NCBI RefSeq assembly: GCF_000422805.1 | Contig: NZ_KE383922.1 | Location: 757,200-821,199 of the forward strand | Reading direction: 5' to 3' | DNA: 64,000 nt | From: Nocardioides halotolerans DSM 19273 | GTDB taxonomy: Bacteria; Actinomycetota; Actinomycetes; Propionibacteriales; Nocardioidaceae | Shown: positions 44,193 to 50,843 of the stretch, in pieces | How positions within the stretch are numbered: the stretch's first letter is position 1 | How the letters are laid out: each line of letters opens with the position of its first letter | Made by a program: the position numbers and the translations under genes | The notes under the pieces: generated by a model | What the model was told of the DNA's origin: nothing | Databases searched by the model: none | What the model saw: only the letters and a program-made list of their open reading frames with translations

Positions 44193-45430
44193 GGCTGACC
44201 ACCGTCCGGGCCGGTGTACGGCGTCTCGCCGGCGCCGTTGCAGCGCGGCGCGGTCGAGTGGAAGTTGAGGTCGCCGAGGCCGTCGAGGACCTGCTGGAGG
44301 CCCGGGATGGTGCCGAGGTTGCCGGGCAGGGTGATCCGACCGGAGAAGCCGCAGACGTAGTAGCTGTACCAGGAGCCGTAGGTGCCGGTGCGGGTCTGGT
44401 CGGTCATCGACTCGGGCAGGCGGTCGAGGAGCTCGACGATCTGCTGCTGGTTCCTGGGCTTGTTCAGCAGCTTGGCGAGCCGCTTGAGCTTCACCACGTC
44501 GCTCTTGACGATCGGCCGGCCCTCGCGAAGCAGGTCGGCGACGACGACCGTCAGGTCGGAGATGTTGTCGAGCGAGCCGCCGATCGTGGTGCGGTCGCGG
44601 GCCAGGTCACCCATCCAGCGCTGCAGCTCGGACACCAGGGTGTCGAGCTCCTGGTGCCGCTGGTCGACGGTGTCGAGGGTCTGGGTCAGGTTGTCGACCA
44701 CCTGCCCGATGAGCTGGTCGCGGTCGGCCAGGCTGTTGGTGAGGGAGGCGGTGCTCGCGAGGAGGTCCTGGACCGTCCCGCCCTCGCCCTGCAGCACCCG
44801 CACCAGGTTGAGGCTGAGGTCGTTGACCTGCTTCGGGTCGAGCGCCTGGAACAGCGGCTGGAAGCCGTTGAAGAGCGTCGTGAGGTCGAGCGCCGGCGTG
44901 GTCTGCTGCACCGGGATCGTCGCGCCGTCGTCGAGCCGGGTGCCGGTCGTCGGCGGCTCGGCGACGGCGTCACCCTGCTCGTCCATCGCGTCGGGCAGCG
45001 CGTCTCCGGCCTCGTCGCCGGCCTCCAGGGCGAGGTAGCGGTCGCCGACCAGGTTGAGGAAGCGGATCTCCGCGCGCGAGGTGGTCGTGAGCGGGACGTC
45101 GGCCTCGACCCGGAAGGTCACCAGGGCCTGCGTGCGGTGGTAGTGCTCGACCTTCTTGACCTCGCCGACGCTGACGCCGGCCACCCGGACGTCGTCGCCC
45201 TTCTCGAGCATCGAGGCGCTCGAGAACACCGCTTTGTACTCGTGGCTGTCGCCGAAGCCGACGTTGCCCATGATCACGGCCAGCAGGCCCGTCACCAGGA
45301 TCGAGACGATGGTGAAGACCAGCAGCTTGATGCCCGCGGCGATCGTGGTCGCGTTGCGCCGGTTGCCGAGGCGCGCGGCCCCGGCCTCCGGCTCCCGCGC
45401 AGCCGTGGGCCGCTCCTGCGTCGTGGTCAC
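44189..45430 (-). CDS. mce4B: Mce4B-type MCE family protein
   Basis: A 413-residue protein. After a 30-residue cytoplasmic start comes a membrane segment (LLVFTIVSILVTGLLAVIMG) and the MCE domain (FSSASMLEKGDDVRVAGVSVGEVKKVE, about 65-150). It has an insertion rich in Asp/Ala/Gly (DEAGDALPDAMDEQGDAVAE) after the MCE core. The C-terminal TYGSWYSYYVCGFSGRITLP is conserved in MceB. ATG 45430 overlaps mce4A by 4 bases. Confidence 0.92.
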   Translation of the reverse strand: MTTTQERPTAAREPEAGAARLGNRRNATTIAAGIKLLVFTIVSILVTGLLAVIMGNVGFGDSHEYKAVFSSASMLEKGDDVRVAGVSVGEVKKVEHYHRTQALVTFRVEADVPLTTTSRAEIRFLNLVGDRYLALEAGDEAGDALPDAMDEQGDAVAEPPTTGTRLDDGATIPVQQTTPALDLTTLFNGFQPLFQALDPKQVNDLSLNLVRVLQGEGGTVQDLLASTASLTNSLADRDQLIGQVVDNLTQTLDTVDQRHQELDTLVSELQRWMGDLARDRTTIGGSLDNISDLTVVVADLLREGRPIVKSDVVKLKRLAKLLNKPRNQQQIVELLDRLPESMTDQTRTGTYGSWYSYYVCGFSGRITLPGNLGTIPGLQQVLDGLGDLNFHSTAPRCNGAGETPYTGPDGGQP

Positions 45431-46734
45431 GGCTGGCCACCACGCACGACGGCGCCGTAGAGCAGCGAGCCCAGCGAGCCGTAGGAGTCGGCGGCCCGGC
45501 CGGTCTCACCCGCGAGCAGCGCGTTGACGATCGCCTTCTCGGCGTCGGTGCCGGCGTACCCGCTGGTCGTGCCTCGCTGGGCACCGCCCGAGATGACGGT
45601 CGGCACGTCGCTGGTGGGCGGGTGCTCGTCGATGTCCGAGCCCTCGATGAACGACACGGGGTCGGCCGGCACCTTCGGGTTCGGCAACCCGTCGCACCAC
45701 GGGCCGTGCCCGACCTCGCCGTACAGCGGGCGGTCGTCGGGGTGGTAGGAGTCGTACTGGGCGGTGCCGAACTCGATGTACTGCTTGACCTGGTTGCCCT
45801 CGAAGGTCTCGGCGAGCCGCGGGGCGTACTTCGCGGCACCCTCGATCAGGCAGGGGAACTCGGGCGAGTAGATCGCCAGCAGCTTGAGGACGGGCTCGGA
45901 GACCCGGCCGACCCGGATCAGGTTCTTCTCGTTGTCCGAGAGCACGCGCGTCGAGGTGACGGCCAGCCCCTCGAGGTCGGAGAAGAAGCTGTCGAGGTCG
46001 CCGGCCTTCTCGATGACGGTCTTGCTGGTGACCGTGAGGTTGCCGAGCACCGCGATCAGGTCGGGCGCGGCGAGGTCGTAGACGTCGGCGAGGTCGGCCA
46101 GCGAGACGAGGTCCTGCTTGAGGGTCGGCAGCTTGTCGCTGATCGCGCCGAGGTAGACGTCGAGCTGGTCGAGCGTCTCGCCGAGCTGCTCGCCGCGACC
46201 CTCCAGCGCGGTCGCGAGCGCGTTGAGCGTGTAGTTGAGCTCGGCCGGCTGCACGGCGCGCAGCAGGGGGAACAGGTCGGCGAGGATCTTGCTGAGCTCG
46301 ACGTTGGTCTCGACGCGGTCGGCGGGGATCACGTCGCCGTCCTGGAGCGAGCCGACGGGGTCGGCGGGGCGCACGAACGACACGAACTTCTGCCCGAACA
46401 GGGTGGTCGGGATGATCTGCACCCCGACGTTCTCGGGGATCTCCTCGGCGGCCTCGGGCTCGAGGGCGACCTCGATGACGGCCTGCTCGCCGTCCTGGCC
46501 CACCGACCGCACCTGCCCGACCAGGACGCCGTTGAGGCGGACGTCGCCGAAGCGCGCGAGCTGCAGGCCGGCGCGGTCGGCGTGGATCGTCACGGTCGTG
46601 ACCCGGTCGAACTTCTTCTGGTAGACCGCGACCGACAACCAGATCAGCAGGGCGATGACGGTGAGGAAGACGACGCCGGCCACCAGCAGGCGGACGTGCT
46701 CCCGCCGGCTGTCGTGGTGGATGTTGACCAGCAC
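45427..46734 (-). CDS. mce4A: Mce4A-type MCE family protein
   Basis: A 435-residue protein; GTG 46734 chosen because the reading frame upstream overlaps yrbE4B. It has an N-terminal membrane anchor (LLVAGVVFLTVIALLIWLSVAVY), then the MCE domain with HADRAGLQLARFGDVRLNGVLVGQVRSVG (about 45-130), long helices and a C-terminal domain (CLIEGAAKYAPRLAETFEG). Mce4A is the best-studied subunit for cholesterol import in mycobacteria. It opens the MCE part of the operon, 13 bases after yrbE4B. Confidence 0.92.
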   Translation of the reverse strand: MLVNIHHDSRREHVRLLVAGVVFLTVIALLIWLSVAVYQKKFDRVTTVTIHADRAGLQLARFGDVRLNGVLVGQVRSVGQDGEQAVIEVALEPEAAEEIPENVGVQIIPTTLFGQKFVSFVRPADPVGSLQDGDVIPADRVETNVELSKILADLFPLLRAVQPAELNYTLNALATALEGRGEQLGETLDQLDVYLGAISDKLPTLKQDLVSLADLADVYDLAAPDLIAVLGNLTVTSKTVIEKAGDLDSFFSDLEGLAVTSTRVLSDNEKNLIRVGRVSEPVLKLLAIYSPEFPCLIEGAAKYAPRLAETFEGNQVKQYIEFGTAQYDSYHPDDRPLYGEVGHGPWCDGLPNPKVPADPVSFIEGSDIDEHPPTSDVPTVISGGAQRGTTSGYAGTDAEKAIVNALLAGETGRAADSYGSLGSLLYGAVVRGGQP

Positions 46735-46747
46735 CGCTCGACCCCTC

Positions 46748-47611
46748 CTAGCCCGTGATCCGGACGGTGGTGGTCGAGCCCCAGATGGCGAAGCTGAGGA
46801 AGAAGTCGGCGACGACGACGGTGACGATGCTGGTGCGGATCGCCCGGCCCACGGCCATGCCGACACCGGCGGGCCCGCCGGAGGCGGTGTACCCGTAGTA
46901 GCAGTGGATCAGGATGATGCAGACCGCCAGGAAGAGCAGCTTGCCGAACGACCACAGCATGTCCACCGGGGGCAGGAACTGCAGGAAGTAGTGGTCGTAG
47001 GTGCCCGGCGACTGGCCGTAGATGAGGGTCACGATCAGTCGCGGCGAGAGGTACGACGCGCAGAGCGCGACGACGTACAGCGGGATCACGGCGATGAAGG
47101 CGGCGATCATGCGCGTGGTCACCAGGAACGGCAGCGACGGGACGCCCATCACCTCGAGCGCGTCGATCTCCTCCGAGATCCGCATCGCGCCCAGCCGGGC
47201 GGTGTAGCCGCAGCCGACGGTCGCGGCCAGCGCGATCGAGGAGACCAGCGGCGCCACCTCGCGGGTGTTGAAGTAGGCCGAGATGAAGGCGCTGAACTTC
47301 GCGACCCCGATCTGGCTCAGCGACGCGTAGCCCTGGATGCCGACCTCGGTGCCGGCGAAGAAGGCGAGGAACGCGATGACGCCGACCGTGCCGCCGATCA
47401 GCGTGAGCCCGCCGGCGCCGAAGGTGATCTCGGCCAGCGTGTTGCGGATCTCGCGCGGGTAGCGCCGGATCGCGCGCGGGGCCCACGCGAGGGCCTTGAC
47501 GTAGAAGAGCAGCTGGTCGCCGCGCTGCTCCAGCGACCTCCTCGGACCCTGGAGGATCGCGCTGCCGATCGCGCTGCCGATCGCGCTGCCGATCGCGCCC
47601 ATGCTCGCCAC
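46748..47611 (-). CDS. yrbE4B: YrbE4B, MlaE-family permease subunit of the Mce4 importer
   Basis: A 287-residue MlaE-family membrane protein with about five to six TM segments. Core motifs are FGAGGLTLIGGTVGVIAFLAFFAGTEVGIQGY, CGYTARLGAMRISEEIDALEVMG (the EExDAL motif typical of YrbE) and a Gly-rich end (TASGGPAGVGMAVGRAIR). A start of Ile-Gly-Ser-Ala repeats comes from a 12-base tandem repeat. It forms the ABC permease with YrbE4A; the MceG ATPase is not encoded here. Confidence 0.93.
   Translation of the reverse strand: MASMGAIGSAIGSAIGSAILQGPRRSLEQRGDQLLFYVKALAWAPRAIRRYPREIRNTLAEITFGAGGLTLIGGTVGVIAFLAFFAGTEVGIQGYASLSQIGVAKFSAFISAYFNTREVAPLVSSIALAATVGCGYTARLGAMRISEEIDALEVMGVPSLPFLVTTRMIAAFIAVIPLYVVALCASYLSPRLIVTLIYGQSPGTYDHYFLQFLPPVDMLWSFGKLLFLAVCIILIHCYYGYTASGGPAGVGMAVGRAIRTSIVTVVVADFFLSFAIWGSTTTVRITG
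47556..47601. repeat. 12-base tandem repeat at the 5' end of yrbE4B
   Basis: On the plus strand the 12-base unit GATCGCGCTGCC occurs in about three and a half direct copies, encoding IGSA repeats near the N-terminus of YrbE4B. The unit keeps the frame, so copy number may vary between strains. Confidence 0.7.
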
Positions 47612-47620
47612 GTCGCCGCC

Positions 47621-48394
47621 TCAGAGCCCCGGGGGCGGGACGACCTGGAAGTAGATGGCCGTGATCACCGCGTTGAGGAAGAACAGCAGCATGAACGCGA
47701 TGATCACGGACTCGTTGACCGCCCGGCCGACGCCGCTAGGCCCGCCGCCGGCGTTCAGGCCCTTGTAGGCGCCGACGATCGCGGCCAGCCAGCCGAAGAC
47801 GATCGCCTTGACCATCGAGATGTAGAGGTCGGGCAGGCTCGCGAGGACGGTGAAGTTCGCGAGGAACGCCCCGGCCGAGCCACCCTGCACGATGACGGTG
47901 AAGAAGTAGCCGCCGCCGATGCCGGCCGCGATGACGATGCCGTTGATCATCATGGCGACGAACATCGTGGCCACCACGCGCGGCGCCACGAGCCGCTCGA
48001 GCGGGTCGACGCCGAGGACCTCCATGGCGTCGATCTCCTCACGGATCTTGCGGGCGCCCATGTCGGAGCAGATCGCCGACCCGGCGGCGCCGGCGATGAT
48101 CAGGGCGGCCGCGATCGGGGCGGCCTCGCGGACGGTCGCGAGCACCGCGGTCGCCCCCGCGAACGACTGCGCCCCGAGCTGGCCGGTCAGGTTGCCGACC
48201 TGGAGTGAGATGACCGCGCCGAACGGGATCGAGACCAGGATCGTCGGCATCAGCGTGACGCTGGTGATGAACCACGCCTGCTCGATGAACTCGCGGAACT
48301 GGAAGGGCCGCGTGAGGATGCGCTTGGTGACCTCGACGACCATCGCGGCGATCTCGCCGGGGCCACGGAGGACCGACACAGCGCTGAACGCCAT
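47621..48394 (-). CDS. yrbE4A: YrbE4A, MlaE-family permease subunit of the Mce4 importer
   Basis: A 257-residue MlaE-family permease. ATG 48394 is preceded by GGGGAGGTGG, better placed than ATG 48409. Visible are the transmembrane block WFITSVTLMPTILVSIPFGAVISLQVG, the conserved SDMGARKIREEIDAMEVLGVDP loop and FVAMMINGIVIAAGIGGG, with GLNAGGGPSGVGRAV near the end. It is the first gene of the mce4 operon, 9 bases before yrbE4B, and follows a KstR box. Confidence 0.94.
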   Translation of the reverse strand: MAFSAVSVLRGPGEIAAMVVEVTKRILTRPFQFREFIEQAWFITSVTLMPTILVSIPFGAVISLQVGNLTGQLGAQSFAGATAVLATVREAAPIAAALIIAGAAGSAICSDMGARKIREEIDAMEVLGVDPLERLVAPRVVATMFVAMMINGIVIAAGIGGGYFFTVIVQGGSAGAFLANFTVLASLPDLYISMVKAIVFGWLAAIVGAYKGLNAGGGPSGVGRAVNESVIIAFMLLFFLNAVITAIYFQVVPPPGL

Positions 48395-48432
48395 CGTCCA
48401 CCTCCCCATCGTGCGACGGCCGCTTCGCAGAA

Positions 48433-48446
48433 TAGAACGTGTTCTC
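48433..48446. promoter_or_regulatory. KstR operator at the mce4 promoter
   Basis: TAGAACGTGTTCTC, one mismatch (final C) from TNNAACNNGTTNNA, 38 bases before yrbE4A ATG. A TATTCT hexamer (minus strand, 48434-48429) overlaps its downstream edge and is a likely -10, so bound KstR would block RNA polymerase. The site also faces the DUF1707 gene in the other direction. Confidence 0.85.
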
Positions 48447-48564
48447 GTTTTGGTCCAACGACCCACGTCCGCGCTGCTGATCCCCCACCCGGGCTGGGGA
48501 AGCTGCTGTCCCAGTTCCAACGGCGCCACGCCTCCCGCGTTACCCCGCCGGCACAACGTGAGGC

Positions 48565-49173
48565 GTGGCGCGTCCTATCGTGTGCGATGTGGTCGAGCGC
48601 TCGCGTGACGTGTGGGCGTCGTTCCAGCACGACCCGCGCGACCCGGCGGTCGCCCCGCTGCGGGCCTCCGACGCCGACCGCAACGTCATCCACGGCGTCT
48701 TGACCGAGGCGTTCGCCGACGGCCGGCTCGACCGGGAGGAGTACGACGAGCGCACCGCCGCCACCCTCGCGGCCCGCACGCTCGGCCAGCTGCCGCCGCT
48801 GGTCGCCGACCTGGTGCTGGACCGGCCGCTGCTGCCCGCGACCGTGCCCTTGAGCGCTGCCTCGTCCTCCGAGCTCCAGCGGCGGGCGGAGGCCAGGTGG
48901 CGCGAGGACCGCCGCGGGGCGTTCATCGGTTTCGTGGGCTCAGCCGTGGTCATGTGGACGATCTGGTTCGCGGTCAACTGGGACCAGAGCAACGGGGGTC
49001 TGCAGCTGGACGCCTTTCCGTGGCCGCTGATCATCAACGCGCTCGCGCTCTTGAACCTTCTCCGCGTCGCCACCAACCGCCGCGAGATCGTGGCCGCGGA
49101 GCTCCAGCGGCTGGAACGCAAGCAGGCCAAGGCCCTCGAGTCGCGCGCCAAGAAGAAGCAGACCGGCTCGTGA
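48565..49173 (+). CDS. DUF1707 (SHOCT-like) and 2TM domain protein
   Basis: A 202-residue protein. Residues about 31-80 are a DUF1707 domain (LRASDADRNVIHGVLTEAFADGRLDREEYDERT...A.T.GQL), a small N-terminal module common in actinobacterial membrane proteins. A 2TM helical pair follows (AFIGFVGSAVVMWTIWFAVNW and PLIINALALLNLLRV), then a basic coiled-coil tail. The function is unknown. Its stop overlaps the next gene start (GTGA), linking it to the channel-like protein. Confidence 0.75.
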   Translation: MARPIVCDVVERSRDVWASFQHDPRDPAVAPLRASDADRNVIHGVLTEAFADGRLDREEYDERTAATLAARTLGQLPPLVADLVLDRPLLPATVPLSAASSSELQRRAEARWREDRRGAFIGFVGSAVVMWTIWFAVNWDQSNGGLQLDAFPWPLIINALALLNLLRVATNRREIVAAELQRLERKQAKALESRAKKKQTGS

Positions 49174-49844
49174 CCCGGGTCCTCAGGACGCTGCGCACCC
49201 ATCCCTCGGGCGTGCTGCTGGCCGGGCAGCTGCTGGTCGTGCTCGCCTACCCGTTCCTCGACTCCTCGACGGGCGGCCGCGCGGTGATCGGCGTGGTCCA
49301 GATGGTCGTGGTCTTCGTCGCGGTCGCGGCGGTCCGGCTGACCCCGGTGCTGTCGTGGGTGGCGCTGCTGCTCGGGGTGCCGGCGATGGTGTTCGCGGTG
49401 CTCGAGGCCGTCCGGCCGCACACCGACTGGATCGTGCTCACCTCCGCGAGCGTGCACGCGCCGTTCTACTTCTACGTCTCCTACGCGATGATCCGCTACC
49501 TGTTCCACGACGACAAGGTGACCCGCGACGAGCTGTTCGCGACCGGCGCCGCGTTCACCGTCGTCGCCTGGGCGTTCGCCTACGTCTACGCCGCCGCGCA
49601 GGTGGTGTGGCCCCAGTCCTTCGCGAGCGACGGCCAGGAGCAGGAGTGGTTCAACCTGCTGTTCCTGTCGTTCACCAACCTGACGAGCGTCGGGCTCTCC
49701 GACGTGATGCCGGTCGACGCGCACGCCCGCTCGCTCGTGATGGTGGAGCAGGTGGCCGGGGTCCTCTACGTCGCCCTGGTCATCGCCCGGCTGGTCGGCC
49801 TCACCGTCGTCCGGGCCACCGCGCGGCGTTCAGACGACGGCTGA
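49170..49844 (+). CDS. Ion-channel-like membrane protein with an altered selectivity filter
   Basis: A 224-residue protein with about six hydrophobic segments. The end NLLFLSFTNLTSVGLSDVMPVDAHARSLVMVEQVAGVLYVALVIARLVG has the pore helix, filter and last TM helix arrangement of two-TM potassium channels (Ion_trans_2). The filter reads TSVGLSD (residues 172-178) where K+ channels have T-x-GYGD, so Tyr is replaced by Leu. Ion selectivity is therefore uncertain. The GTG overlaps the DUF1707 stop, so the two proteins may work together. No RCK/TrkA domain is present. Confidence 0.7.
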   Translation: MTRVLRTLRTHPSGVLLAGQLLVVLAYPFLDSSTGGRAVIGVVQMVVVFVAVAAVRLTPVLSWVALLLGVPAMVFAVLEAVRPHTDWIVLTSASVHAPFYFYVSYAMIRYLFHDDKVTRDELFATGAAFTVVAWAFAYVYAAAQVVWPQSFASDGQEQEWFNLLFLSFTNLTSVGLSDVMPVDAHARSLVMVEQVAGVLYVALVIARLVGLTVVRATARRSDDG

Positions 49845-49866
49845 GCCCGACGAGGCGGGTCAGCCG
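49838..49866. terminator. Bidirectional terminator hairpin between channel and DivIVA-like genes
   Basis: CGGCTGAGCCCG and CGGGTCAGCCG pair around a 6-base loop with one bulged G. The hairpin contains the channel stop codon (TGA) and ends within the last codons of the convergent DivIVA-like gene. Confidence 0.5.
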
Positions 49867-50276
49867 AACAGCTTGGCGACCAGGCCGCTGCGGGCAAGCT
49901 CGGGTCGAGCGGCGCCGGCGTTCGGGTCGACGTCGACGACGGCCTTCAGGAAGTCGTCGACCTGCGCCGGCTCGTAGCCGTCCTCGAGCCGCACGGGGGT
50001 GAAGTGCGTCCGGCGCACCGGGTCGGCCAAGGGCTCCCCCGCCTCGACGGCCTCGATGAGCCGGAGCAGGAACGCGTTGACCTCGCCCCGGTGGTAGCCG
50101 CGACGGCCCCGCGTGCCGTCGAAGTGCGCCCGGCGCAGGTAGGAGACGAGCTGCTCGCAGGTGATCCGGTCCTCCGGCTCAGCCGTCGCCTGCTCCTCCG
50201 TCGGCTCGTCGACCGCATCGGGCTCGGTGCCTTCGGTGCGCTCGGTCTCGGTGCTCTCGGTCGTGTCGCCGTCCAC
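49860..50276 (-). CDS. DivIVA-domain-like protein
   Basis: A 138-residue protein starting at GTG 50276. An acidic Thr/Glu-rich N-terminus of about 35 residues is followed by two copies of the DivIVA short motif: FDGTRGRRGYHRGEVNAFLLRLIEAV (about 52-78) and FTPVRLEDGYEPAQVDDFLKAVVD (about 91-115). The motif (F...RGY...EV..FL) is the membrane-binding turn of DivIVA/Wag31, but the long coiled coil is missing. It may localise to curved membranes or interact with polar growth machinery; function unproven. Confidence 0.7.
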   Translation of the reverse strand: MDGDTTESTETERTEGTEPDAVDEPTEEQATAEPEDRITCEQLVSYLRRAHFDGTRGRRGYHRGEVNAFLLRLIEAVEAGEPLADPVRRTHFTPVRLEDGYEPAQVDDFLKAVVDVDPNAGAARPELARSGLVAKLFG

Positions 50277-50307
50277 CGACCCATCGTGGACGCGCCGCGG
50301 CCGGTTC

Positions 50308-50350
50308 GGGCCGGAACGCCGGAACGGCGCCCGCCGTTCCAGACCGGCCC
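50308..50350. terminator. Nested hairpin after the MmcQ-like gene
   Basis: The inner stem GGAACGGC/GCCGTTCC (50321-50328, 50333-50340) has a 4-base loop. The outer stem GGGCCGG/CCGGCCC (50308-50314, 50344-50350) encloses it. It lies 11 bases downstream of the MmcQ-like gene end (minus strand), a plausible terminator. Confidence 0.5.
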
Positions 50351-50360
50351 GGGCCGGACC

Positions 50361-50735
50361 TCACCCCCGGACGGCGTCCCAGCCCTCGGGCCGGTCGCGC
50401 CTGGGCAGCTTGCCCACGATGAGGCGGTAGGACTCGTCGACGGCGTCGAGCAGGTCGTCGTCGGGGATGCCGTCGAAGGCGAGCGTGTTCCAGCCGGAGC
50501 GCCCGAGGTAGCGCATCACCGTCGCGGCGCCGGGGTAGCGCTCGAGCCACTCGTCGGCCACCTCGCGGGTCGCGCCGCCCTTGACGCCCACCGATTCGGC
50601 ACCCAGGAAGGCGAAGATCTTCCCGCGCGCGCCGTCGCCGACCTTGATGACGGGGTGGTCGTGCTCCTCCCACGGGAAGTCCGGCCATGCTCCCGGCTTG
50701 GCCAGGCAGTGGGCCCGCAGCGCCTCGACGTCCAC
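50361..50735 (-). CDS. MmcQ/YjbR family DNA-binding-like protein
   Basis: A 124-residue protein of the MmcQ/YjbR (CyaY-like fold) family: LRAHCLAKPGAWPDFPWEEHDHPVIKVGDGARGKIFAFLG is the start typical of the family, and WNTLAFDGIPDDDLLDAVDESYRLIVGKLPRR the end. These are thought to bind DNA but have no defined role. GTG 50735 chosen. It is divergent from the hybrid histidine kinase gene. Confidence 0.8.
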   Translation of the reverse strand: MDVEALRAHCLAKPGAWPDFPWEEHDHPVIKVGDGARGKIFAFLGAESVGVKGGATREVADEWLERYPGAATVMRYLGRSGWNTLAFDGIPDDDLLDAVDESYRLIVGKLPRRDRPEGWDAVRG

Positions 50736-50843
50736 GCCGTGACGATAGTCGTGAGCACGCCACCCCTTCGGGTGACCGCGACGTTGCCGAAAGCGGCACC
50801 GGGGCGGCGCCCGGCGGGTTAGCGTCGAGGAGGGGGTGAGGCA

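Noticed and set aside
39229..47611. Long plus-strand frames opposite the mce4 genes
   Set aside because: Their composition is low-complexity and they show no domain; the minus-strand frames carry clear MCE and YrbE motifs with coupled start/stop overlaps.
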